This document shows, in pieces, positions 38,478-52,520 of a stretch of DNA of 64,000 nucleotides. The DNA is from Callipepla californica brunnescens (lineage: Eukaryota > Chordata > Aves > Galliformes > Odontophoridae). The position numbers and the translations under genes were made by a program. The stretch spans positions 744,001 to 808,000 of the forward strand of contig JALIRH010000077.1 in NCBI GenBank assembly GCA_023055505.1. The letters run 5' to 3'. Every line of letters begins with the position of its first letter. Position 1 is the stretch's first letter. The notes below the pieces were generated by a model. The model was not told the DNA's origin, made no database searches, and was given only the letters and a program-made list of their open reading frames with translations.

Positions 38478-38881
38478 TGTAGGGCAAATAACTCCCAAGA
38501 ATAGCACCCAAAAGAAATAGTGCAGAAGATGGTGTATTTCAGATAGGCTTAAGTAGATGGGCTTAAGTAGATGGTATACAGATAATTAGCAAGGAAAGAG
38601 TGGCTCACCTTTGAAGATGGGTAAGGCTCACCAATAACTCCACTAGGGAGGGATCTCCAACAAGAGATCCTTCCCTGGTGGTGGTCAGCCCTTAAATGGG
38701 GTCTGAGAAAGATGGAGCCAGACTCCACCCCTTCCAATCACACAGGTATATTACCTTCACCTGTGCCCCTGCAGCTGACTCAGTGCTCACCTCAGGCGAT
38801 CAATCAGTGGTTCAGGCCGTGATTCAACAGTTCCCATACAGGGAGAAACAGTTGATGCTGTAAAGGACTATAAAGACTACA
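38478..38881 (-). mobile_element. Possible solo LTR or other unclassified repeat
   Basis: A roughly 400-bp block bounded by TGTAG and CTACA, the short inverted ends usual for LTRs. Its internal sequence looks repeat-like, with a CATTTAAGG promoter-like box on the minus strand near 38690 and a strong hairpin at 38646-38675. I find no clear target-site duplication and no AATAAA at the expected place, so orientation and class are uncertain. Confidence 0.35.
38646..38675. other. Hairpin with 12-bp arms
   Basis: Arms gggagggatctc and gagatccttccc pair over all 12 positions if one G-U is allowed, around the loop caacaa. Confidence 0.7.
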
Positions 38882-41582
<2,701 letters not shown>

Positions 41583-41861
41583 TGGTGGTGGAGATACGTT
41601 GCGGTGACCCCAGGAGTATGAACCATGGCCACATCAGAACAATCTTCTTAAGATGTCAATGCAAGGACTCAGAGAGACATCGATATGATTATGCGGCTGA
41701 GCCAACTTTATTGCGCAGGTTACAATACTTTTATACCCCGAACACATGCTATTTTTAGAATAATTCCTAAGCAGTGGTTCTTGCTCTATCCTTGCGAGAT
41801 AAGCAGTGTCCAATTAGTTGCTCTTTTCCCACACATACCAGGGCCATCTGGTTCCACCACA
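41583..41861 (-). mobile_element. Solo LTR of an avian endogenous retrovirus
   Basis: A 279-bp unit with matching ends on opposite strands (TGGTGGTGGA at 41583; TGTGGTGGA read from 41861 on the minus strand). On the minus strand it has a TATA box GTATAAAAG (41736-41728) and, about 15 nt further, a polyadenylation signal CAATAAAG (41713-41706). This compact order of TATA, short R and poly(A) signal is usual in alpharetrovirus-type LTRs. No internal viral genes adjoin it, so it is a solo LTR left by recombination. No convincing target-site duplication was found, so the exact ends are approximate. Confidence 0.68.
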
Positions 41862-44800
41862 AATTTACTCCCTCACTGCAGAGATCTTCCTTCAAGAAGG
41901 AGGTGTTCTACTCTATCCCTCTCCCACTGGCATTGTAAAATTTTGAGAATTTTGCACCTCCTTGGGTTTGCAATCTCCTTTTTAATGCGAGGAAGTAACT
42001 TTTAGGTGGTTTCTCTCTACTTAATGCAAAGTAAGCTGCAGTTGTGGTTTTGATTGACTTCTTGTCCTTTAAGGTACAGTGGTGAGCAAGGTCACAGCTC
42101 GTTTTTTGAGAGCTGTTTCAGCTGGACCTAATTGAGCAGAGCCAGGTCGCTGAGGCATATGGATCAATTTAGGGCATTATTGACTTAAATTGCTGCCGAT
42201 GCTGCTAATAACCAGCTTCAGACATCTGTTTGTTCTTTTGGCTAAATGATAGATAAGTGTCATAAATCTTTAGAAGGGCAAACACCGGCAAATATTGCAT
42301 TAGATCTGATGATAACTTTGATCATTACCAGGTTTATTTCGGGAGAAATGAACAACTGATGATTATAATGAGAGCAGACACCCAGTCGGCATCAGTGCTG
42401 GTGGCTGGGAGGTGTGTCATGGGGCATCATTTTGCAGAAGCGCTTTCCATCAGGCCTTCCCAATTTTCAGGAGATGGATTTCCATTACCTCCAGCATCAG
42501 AAGTGCTCTCTCAAGTGCTTTCATTACAGGAATGCTACATATTTCTTTCAAAAATGAAGTTGCACAAAGACCAAACAAGGATGCATGGTGGTGGTGGGAG
42601 CCCAGCAGTGCCTTCAGGCTGTAATGATGTGCCTTCAGACCATATCGACATCTTCCATTCTGACTTGTGTGTATGTGTGTGTGTGCTGGGTCAGTAACCA
42701 GGTTTTCAGTGTCATTAGCCAGCAGCTTGCTGTGGCTCCTCAGCTGCCATGCACTCTGTGGAGCTTGCAACTTCAAGGGATCAGTCACTACACAGGAGGT
42801 CCTTTGCCTTTTGACAGCACTTGAGAATACTTCAAGGTATAATTGTTTTGAACTGGCTCCTTCTGGTTCCCTATAACCTCTTTCATGAGGCATCAACAGG
42901 TCTTTTGAAAGATTGCCCTAAGAGAATTATTGTGGTATTTTTGTAGTACTATTACAATCTTAGGTGAAAGCACGATGGGGTCTGAGGTTACCCAAGCTGA
43001 TGAGTAACAAGGGCTTCCTCCCATCTGAAGCTTTTACTTTACACTTCCAGTTACTATAAGGAGAACTGAATTTTTCTGCTGGGAAATTCTCAGTCTGAAG
43101 CACTGTCAGAGCTTTCCAAAATGCAGTTGTTCGCATATCACTTCCGTATGCAATGAGAATCTAAATCCCAATCACCCGCTGCACTTTTCGTGGGTCCATA
43201 TTGCGTTACCTACATGCAAACTTGAGGCTCCTTGTAATGTAAAACAGAATCATAGACTGTCCTCCCTAGTGCCAACAGGTCCTTTTATTCAGTGCATTAG
43301 AATAAGGAAAAGAGAATCCTACATATTACTGTGGATAACCTGGGTGAAAAGGATGCATCAAGTACCCTGGCAGAGAAGCATTCTCTGAATATGACTTTTC
43401 ACTTAGATATCTCAAATTGCTATTGGCACTTCTTTGAGGGAGCAGGTTGTGTCTTAAAATATAAGTTTTAAGATACAATTTTGTCTTAAAATCTGTGTTT
43501 TCAGCAGTGGTACAAGATACGGGGTGGGAAGGGGACGGATTTGTGCCCATGTACTCTGTCTGTCCCCCAGCCACGCTGCTCAGTAGCAGACCCCTTAGGT
43601 AGGAGGCTTTTTTCCCCTCCAAATTATGCAGAGAGTGGATTCATATTTTGGGATTGTCACACAGGAGGGTTTGATCCTCATCTCTTGAGGAGTTTGAGGA
43701 GCACTGTCCATTGGAAGATCTCTTTGACTCCAGCTTTCGCTATTGAAAAATGGTACAGAATGCTGACAGACCTGTCTAAGAAATAGATTGTTTCGTACAG
43801 TAAATCTCTACCTCTGGTAGTAAAACAGAAGGAAAGTTAGTATCTTTTCTGACTTAAGCACTACAACCCAACCATTGTAAAGTTTCATTCTTTGTTCTTT
43901 TCTCCCTGTTGCAGCCTTTTTAACCTAGAAGGTCTGAGCGAAAGCAAAGCCCTTTTTATCCAGCTCTTAAAAATCACAAAACTGGAATAAAAAATAACTT
44001 ATTCATAAGGAAGGTTGCAAGCTCTGGCAGCATTTTGTATGATTCCCTGAATACTTCCCATTGTATTGGCTCCATTGATAAATGAGCACGGCACTTATTT
44101 CAGTGCCTGCACATGGGGCAGCTGCAGCATGGGTGATGGTGCAGAGGTGGGTGCTGGTGCTTCCTGCTCTGCTGTGCTACAGAGCACTGAGTGGCTCTGC
44201 ATCTTTCTCCTTGTTTGTTTATTTTAGCTTTTAATCTGTTTCCTCATTTGGCACCGTCTTTGGCACCTACTTTTAGGCTGTAGAAAAGCTGCTAGAAAAC
44301 AGTTAGGATTCACTCTCAGGGATGGGACTTTTAAACTCATTGCAGCTGTGTTTGCAAAATGGAACATGAAGAAAAGCAGGATGCGAGTTTTATGGAATAG
44401 CTGGAGAGCAAAAGGTTTGCACAGTGAGTCAGACCAGGAAGATTCTTGGAGAGTGTTACGACTTTCTCCATGCCATCCTTGGAGAAGTAGCTAACAGCAA
44501 CTGTAAAATAATTACTTCACAAAAGCTTATTTTCCATCCTCTTGTTGTTCATGTCTCCAAAAACGTTACTGATGCATGAAATCAGGCTAGAACAGTTGTG
44601 ATAAATGGGAGAGCTGAACTTTGCTGATGATAGTAAGCCTTTGCTTTGAGCAGAGTTTGATAAACAAGGGCACGTAATAACGGTATTTGTAGCTTATATT
44701 AATTTACAGGCTCAGCTACGCACAGCCTTTTCTCAAGCTGAGACACAAGAGCCTGCAAAGGGTCTGGTTTTGATGCATCACTACATAAAAGTTTCTTACT

Positions 44801-47800
44801 CCAGACTATTTCCTAGCACTAATTGCAGAAGAATGATCTGCTTGATACTAAGACAGACACAGAAAAAACAATTTGTGGTTCGAAACCAAAGCAAGCCTTC
44901 TTTTTTCTTTGAAACCACTTTAGGAGATGATTGGTAACGTGAAATTATCCCATGCTACCTTTCCTTATGTAGGTGAAAGCGTACTTTGAAGAGCTATGTT
45001 TCTTTCTGACAGTAGATTAATTTTAAAGATTTGAGTATAACTTTCTTTACTGGAGGAGTTATTCCCTACATTGGAAATCCATCACTTTTAGCAAGTTCCC
45101 TCTGAAATTGCCTTAAAACAAAATATCCCAATCATGGGAATAAGTCTTAATACCTAATTAGGCATGAAATGTCACTGCAGTGACCAGTGTTTTCAACTAA
45201 GCTGTAGCATCATCACATGTCATCAAGGAAATTATTATAAATAGAGAATTCAGTATTAGTGTAGAATACTGCCAAACCACTCAGACTTTCTGTTTTTCTC
45301 TGAAACAGACAAACAAACAAAAAAAAAACAAACTCAGAAAAAAGAAACAGTTATAATATTACCATTGTTCATTGGAAGTGCATTGGAAGGATGTTTTTAC
45401 TCTTCGAGTATTGAAAGACTTTTTCTTTCGCTCTGCCAAAAAAGAGTTCAGCAGTGAGTAACTGCATCTGCTCTGTTTTGGTATCTTCTAAATAATGTGC
45501 TCTTTCTCTCTTAGCCTTTTATATTTGCACCTGAAGGACTTATGGTGAAGTCGTTAGCTTCAGTAGGATTTCTGACTTTAAATATTAACGATAGAAGAAT
45601 CTCCAGTTGCCAACACCATGTCCATTGGCTATGAGCTTGAGATGAGCTTGAAGCCTACTTTTACACCCCTGGAAATCTATTTCACAGGAGTAAGGTCACT
45701 TTCCTTGTCATCCTCATGCTCCACGTCCTGGATCCCGACCCAAGGTGCTTTGTCCCTGTGTCGAGACGGTTCCGCTGCCCAGGGCAGTGCAGGATGCATC
45801 GTATCATCAGCACAAGATTTATTCTCTCCATGGCTAAAGGTCATCAATAGATCTCTACAGGCCTTTAAAGAGCACATAAAACATTCCCAAAGTGCTTTTG
45901 TTGACAGATCAGCACTAATTGTAGTCTCACGTGGTTTTACGATGACTCCTGCCTAGTCGAAATGTAGACTCAGCAATGCAAAAATGTGTACAAACACTGA
46001 AACTGCAAGTAGTCTTTTCTGAATTGCCCCCAAATACAATGCTAATTATTTTTTCCTAATTTTTTGTGTTTCTTTTTAGCTGCGGCAGGCACCTCACAGG
46101 AGTGCTGTATGGGAGGAATACATCTTCCCATCATGCCTCTGGGCACCTCCAAGGAGTGGAAATCTGGTAGCTGAGAATGGGGAGAGGCAGGAGGTGGGAG
46201 GAAAGCACGTGAGGGGATGGAGAGAAGCTTCTGTGGGAAAGCAGGAGGGTTTGTGGGGTTTGTTGTGGCTGGCAAGCCTGCCCTGAGTTTCTGGTGGGAA
46301 GGAGGTGGCTCTTCTGAAAGCGGGCTGCTCTCTCGAATGTGTTTCCTGAGTAAGAGTTGTTGGTGGAGCAGATGGGAATGCCATGTGCTGCATTGCGTAG
46401 TAGTTGCACTTACATTTAGTGCGTAGAAAAACAAAATAGAGATGGGAGGAAGCATGTCTGCCTACTACGCTGTTGTCTTTGCTGTAGGTTTTTGTTGCTG
46501 TTCACCATGAGTGGTTGCTGACATTACATTCGGGAGCAGTCGAGACAGGGTCGGTGCCCTCCTGCGCATTACCATGCTCTTTTTGAGGGCTGACACTAGA
46601 GCCCAACTTCTCAGCATCTCAAAAACAATGGGCTGGTGTAGCAGCACACCAATTGTTCAGGAGCTCCTATTCCGTGAAAACAGGCCACGTAACACTGAAT
46701 TCTTGCTTGAATCAGCATTAAGGATCAAGTATGAACAGATGCAGATCTTTTCTCTCCCTCCTTCCAGGAGGAAGCAGTCTCTAAAGCAGAGACATAGCCA
46801 GCACCAAGGGTGGCTTTTCAAGCAGCCCTCACCCCTAATGGCTCCGCAGGCATTCTGCGGGCATGAAGATCCTGGAAAAGTTTCTCAGTGCCCAGACACG
46901 ATGTGGAGTGTGAGAGCTTCACCTCCCATGTGGGCTCTCAGGGCTGACCACAAGCCAAAGGGAGCTGGGGATGTTTGCGAACAGCTTGTGGTGATACCGA
47001 GCTGTGGGCGTTATTTCATGTCCAGCACTTTCATTATTCTTGTTCCTTTTGCTTTTGCTCTCATATTGCTGAGCTGTTCAGCATCTCCATTTCGTGGATG
47101 CTGTTGGAAGTGGGACATTTTAGCCCAAGTGTTGGGAAAATGCTTAAAGTTGAGAAAGCTGTTTGGGACAGTTGGAGTTGCGCATCAGCACGCCTTCATC
47201 TCCTGTACCTTTGTATTGCTGCACTGATGTGTCAATGTGAAATTAGTGATTAATGCAACGTGTTATAGTTCCTGAATAAAACCAAATCTCAATAGGATCT
47301 GAAAAATGCTGCTGTATTTCTCAGGTCTGCATGTTGTTTTGTCAGACTTGCTGTCCTTTTCGGCATATACCCACTGACAAAACACCTAAATTCTCTGTTA
47401 TCTCTATCATCTAACCATAAATCTATTTACTAGTGGCAGCTGGGCTAAGTTGGGGAAAAAAAATTTCCCATGTGCTATGATACCTTAGATGCATTTGTTA
47501 GTGACCAGTATTGACTCCAGTTTGTCAGGCTGCAAAGAAGGCTGTAATTTACTTGCTTGTATCTGCTCCAGAGGTTTTCTGGCAAAGATGGATTTAATAT
47601 TATTTAAGTGCCAGCGTTTAAAAGCGCTTGGATACCCAATAAATCATCAAAATGGCAGATAAACTTTTTAATTAAGAAAGCAACCAAGCAAATTCTCAGT
47701 GTAGAAGGTCTGAAAACTCATTACATTGTGCGGATTGCATCTTCTCTCTGAATGTAATCAGAATGGGAGCATTTCATTTTCTTTACCCTGCCATAAAAAA

Positions 47801-48981
47801 ACATTGAGACAGCAGCCCCCAGTCTGCGTATTTCCTCATCCTGAAGGATTTGCAAAGCCTTGCCCTTCTGCGTTCACGAGCTATGAGAGTTTGAAAGGTG
47901 CTTGGTGAAGGTTTGAGGCCCGGGAGATGGAACTGAGATGCAAATAGTGTGTTATTTCCATTATCAGGATGGAAGAAGGTTATCTGCCAAATGCTCATCC
48001 CTGGGCTCACAGAATGCTGGCATTGTTGGGACCTGAAGGTGCTTTGAAGGGATAAGGATACTCCAGTGACTTATCTCAGAAAGTTTCCTCTCAGCCTTGG
48101 CTCTGAGCAACTCTGAGCAACAGCAACAATTTAGTGCCCTGTTTGCAGCACGTCATAACTGCTGGTTTGAAGGGCAGTGGCATGCTGCTACAGACCATTC
48201 GCTCTGCATTTCAGGGCATCGTAAAGGAGACGTTATTGCTTTCCCCTTTCCTTGATGACGCAGGCGCTGGTCGATTAGGACTGCAGTCACTGTCATTTGT
48301 GATGCTGCTGGCAGCACGCTCTGAGGCTGGTGCTCCTGTATTAAAGATTCTGCTGGAAGGAGGGAATGAAGTCCTGTGGGCACGTGCTTTCTGTCCCACC
48401 CTCAATGACGAGCGGCCCTGGCTTTCCAGTCTGTTCAGTGCCACGCAGGAAGCTGGATAAATCTGATGTGAAGCCCTGAAGGATGGAGAGGTCCAGTGTG
48501 CCCTCCCCCAGGGCTGCACTACTCCTTGAGGATGGAACTTTTCTTAGCATCCAGCCTCCTAGAACTGGTGACATCTCCCAGTATTCAAGTGTCCAGGGAG
48601 CTGCATGAGGAATTGATCCAAGCTAAATACTGTCTTCACACGTGCAGAAGAAAAAGAACCTGAAAAAGTCTGTCTAATTTTAAACTCACTATAAAAAGTT
48701 AACCTAACTTCTCAATGCAGCTGCATAAACAGTTACTGGCGGGGGCTGGGGGCAGTGCGTGGGAATGGGGAGTGTGGGAGATAAGGAACAAGGCCAGCAA
48801 TGCTCTGGGTAGCAGTGGGATGAGGGCAAAAGTGCGTAAATGCTCTTTATTCTATGTTATACTGTTCAAGTAAGACTCCATGGCCTTTACATTGTTCTCG
48901 CTTCAGCCTGTTGGTACTTCCTGAGATGGTCCCCATGACCATGGTGGTGGATGCCAGGAAACCAGTCCTGTACAGTTGTGC
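41862..48981. other. Intronic sequence without recognised genes
   Basis: About 7 kb. It contains a short (GT)n tract at 42666-42685, candidate conserved non-coding blocks at 42030-42370 and 47580-47710, and a 238-codon open frame on the + strand at 46511-47227 with no match I know. Nothing here can be called a gene with confidence. Confidence 0.4.
42666..42685 (+). repeat. Short (GT)n tract
   Basis: GT units interrupted once by AT. Confidence 0.75.
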
Positions 48982-49135
48982 CATAGAATCATAGAACCAC
49001 AGAATCATTACGATTGGAAAAGGCCTCTAAGATCACCAAATCCAGCTGTCAGCCAGTCCCCACCTGCCCACTAAGCCACGTCCCTCAGTGCCACATTCCT
49101 TGAGCACCTCCAGGGATGGTGACTCCACTATGTTT
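48982..49135 (-). mobile_element. CR1 LINE 3' UTR fragment
   Basis: Starts with atagaatcatagaaccacag and gattggaaaaggcctctaag. It then shows 'ccctcagtgccacattcctt', the same CR1 subtype as the copy at 580-1245. About 150 bp of the 3' UTR on the minus strand. Confidence 0.9.
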
Positions 49136-52100
49136 CCTATCACGGTTTAGTTAGGGACTGATCCAGATACTTCATTAGCTGCTATCATCATCGTGATGAC
49201 AAGAGAAGGAGTTTTTAATCTCCCGTTAAGGTTACTTTCTTTTAATCTGCCCGTTTAAGGAGGTTTTAATCTGCCATTAACATCTCCTGGAAGCTGTCAG
49301 TACTGAAGCATTAATGAATGTTGCTAATAATACTCTGTAATCCAGTCGAGTTGTAATGGTTGCACCTGTCCAATAGTGTTTGCACTTCCATAGATTGTTT
49401 TCAGGGAAATGTATGCAGCCTGTTGAGTCGAGGTTTCTAAATAACGACTTAAAAATGAGGCATTTCGAACCTGAATATTTCAAAGGAGTCAAATACTATT
49501 TTACATCAAGCTTCATCTGGGAATTTTCTGCCATTCCACACTGTGCAGATATTTGACTGCTTTGATTTAATTACAGAAGGTTTATGATATTTACTCAAGC
49601 ATTGTCCCATTTTAATTGTTGCTTGGCAAACACTGTAATGCCTAAAAAGACGTGCTAACAGCTGTGCACTGCGAAGCAGTGGTAAATAGGCCGAGCTGTT
49701 GGGTTTGGCTGCTGCTGCAGTGGGTGTTGGCGTGGTTTGAAGGAAATCTGTCTTCCCTCCTTTTGTAATAGACGAAGATGAAGATGGTTCAGGAGCTGTC
49801 ATTCGACTCCTGCTTCTTTGGTGGGATATGATTTTCTCCATTCTGGGCAAATAAAAGGTACATCAGCACATTAATAAGTGATGTTATTGTGGTCAGGTGC
49901 CCTTTTTTCTTTCTAGCTCTCAACAGCAGCAAGGAAAGATGTGAGTGAAAGCATTTTATTTTCTTTCATTGGCCAACAGACCTCCATAACTGGGGTGTGT
50001 TACAAACATACGTAAAGATAAGCTTTGTATTAATTAAACCAGTGACTGCTTTGTCCCTTGATGTTGTTTAAATACATGCTCTAAAGGCTTGGACATCAGC
50101 ATCAAGAAAACATCTGTCCCATCCTTCCTGTGTTACTGAGCCCATTTGACCTTCCCACCCTGCTGAGCGCAAATCCACTTGTCTGTACATACTGCATAAG
50201 TTCTTCTGAGATTGCAGAATTTGGCCGTGTCTTCCTCTTTCCATTTGAAGCCTGTGAAATGGATGAAGGGTTTTCAGAATATCCTAGAGTTGTCATATAG
50301 TTCTACAGTCTGAAGGCAGGGTGGCTAAAACTCGTGGATTTGGTTCAACTCTGCACCATGCCAACAGGGTGGATAAATCAGTAAAAGAATTAGGGCCCCA
50401 AATCCATTAAAGCCTGCAAGATTTTCATTTACTTCATAGGACTTAAGATTATACCCTGAGTAATTTTTTGGCCATATCATTCTTCTTTATTAATACATTT
50501 AGAGTGATTTCTGTACTGCAAATGAACATGCCAGGAATGAGTTTGAGTTATGCTGGGCTTGGCCAAAAAGGATTCAAGATACAGACTGGGTTTGCAGCCC
50601 TGCTCACAGCAGCACCTACGTGGGATATATGAGGTTTTTCCTTTCAAAACATTCCTTCTTCGGTTAATAAAGGAGTGAAAGCAGCCAACAGTGCTGCTTG
50701 CTTTTCAAATAACTCTGGTGGGTTACAGCCTGCTGGTCCCCCAGCCCTGAGATGGTATGGAAGATTTGGAGGAAGGGCTCTTACTTTTCCAACTCATTAT
50801 GGAAATGTAGTCTTTTCTGTGTGTTCACTGTGTGTGCTGGGTGCTGAAAGATGAATAATAACATTATGAAACCGCATTTAAAAATAGTCCTTATTTGCTT
50901 TTAGTCTGATAAAGTGTTACCACCTTCCTTCCCTAGTCCCAATTTATCCTTGAGTGGCATAAGAACAGAAGTCAGTTGGGAAGTAAGTCCTCATGGAAAG
51001 AAGTATTCCATTAATATGAGTCAAGTAAAACACGGGCAGCTTTTATTTTATTGAGGAAGGTAAGGGATGCAAACTCTGTGGATCCATCTATATTTCCTAA
51101 CATCCATCTCTAGCATGACTTCCGTCTGAGTGTAGAAGATCACTACGTTTTCCTGGGTCACTTTGAAGCTCATCTTTAGGCACAAATAAAGCTCTGCTCA
51201 ATGTCCTTCTGTCTCCAGTCCTGGAGTCCCCAGCACTTTGGCACTGGGCAGCAGCAGCACTGGGATCTCAGACCCTCTCTACTTGCTGACCTTGCCCATC
51301 CAGAATGGCGTTGCTTACAAGTCAGTGCTTGCCTTGCTCGGCATTCCCAAACATTTTGGGTTTGATATCTTGGACATGGATGAGGAGAAGAGTCGGCTTC
51401 TTTGAATCCTCATGTGGAGAATGGCCTGTCTAGAAGACCTTTAGTTGGATAGATTTTGTTTTAATGTGGAGTTATTTCTCAGCTTCTCCTGCTTATTTTT
51501 GAACATGTATGGGTCAAGATCCGTGTAATATTTCTCCAGCAGTAGAGACATTAACCTTTATTAACCACTGTACAATCTGTGACTACTTAAAAGCTAGCAT
51601 GATCATTAAAACCACATCTTGGGCTATGTTCCTTCCTACTCCAAGTTCATTAACTTTTATGACAATGATAAAGTAGTAATTTGTTTTCCCTCTGCATGGA
51701 AAAACACGTGAAGCACTGCTGTACCCTCTGCATCCAAGGGGCTACCAGACATTTGTGCTCATGAATAACACTACGTATAGTTTAGCAAAAGTACCGTAGT
51801 GACTACAGCTTGCTACTGACACCACTAATTTCATATTCTGAGGTGCACATGTTGAATGGAGAAGCAAAGATAACCCCAAGATGGGGAAAAATCACGTCTG
51901 GATTTACTCTCTCTGCCCAGAGCTATACCTGTGCTATAATTCTCGATTGCAACACCAAGAAAAAGGACTCAGGGTACAGTCGCCTTTCCCTCTTATATTT
52001 TTATGCTACCAAGTGTCATCCTGGCCACTTTTAAAATGTTTTTGCCCTGGGTAGCAAGGGTGCGATTTCTTTGCTGTAGGCAAAGTTCCATTGGGAATGT

Positions 52101-52490
52101 GTTGCTCATCATCCATCAGCTGTTTTCTTGGAACTTATTCTGCATGGCATCCAAAGCTGCTCGCAATGTGCACGCAGTTAATCATTTCAGGATAATTGCT
52201 GAGTGCGTTTTGATTTGTGTCTATTTTTCAGTAACAGCGTTTTTCATCATTTCTCCTTACTAGAGTTTCCAAACCTGTGTGAAGTTGGCACTATAAACAG
52301 CAGTGATGTGCGTAGGGGGGAAAGTATATTTAAATACGTGGTGAGGCTGACTGTGTGGGCAGGCAGTGGAAGAGGTTCGGAGCTTGCTGCAGGCTTCTGC
52401 TCACATCACTATTTCTGCCAGTAGCACGTAGGGTTGAGCTGGTGACATCCCACTGTGATTTGTGCATCTGCAGTTTTATTTTTTGATACG

Positions 52491-52520
52491 TGTACATGTC
52501 CATTTACATGCACATGTACA
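52491..52520. other. Inverted repeat, 9-bp arms
   Basis: TGTACATGT and ACATGTACA are exact reverse complements separated by 12 bases. Confidence 0.65.

Noticed and set aside
43244..43285. acagaatcatagactgtcct as a CR1 tail
   Set aside because: A single unit without the conserved segment that should follow.
46190..46275. G-rich stretch with possible quadruplex potential
   Set aside because: The G runs are mostly two or three bases and irregular; no regulatory context is visible.
48007..48055. tcacagaatgctggcattgt resembles a CR1 tail
   Set aside because: The following sequence departs from the CR1 3' UTR within about 40 bases; could be very old or chance.
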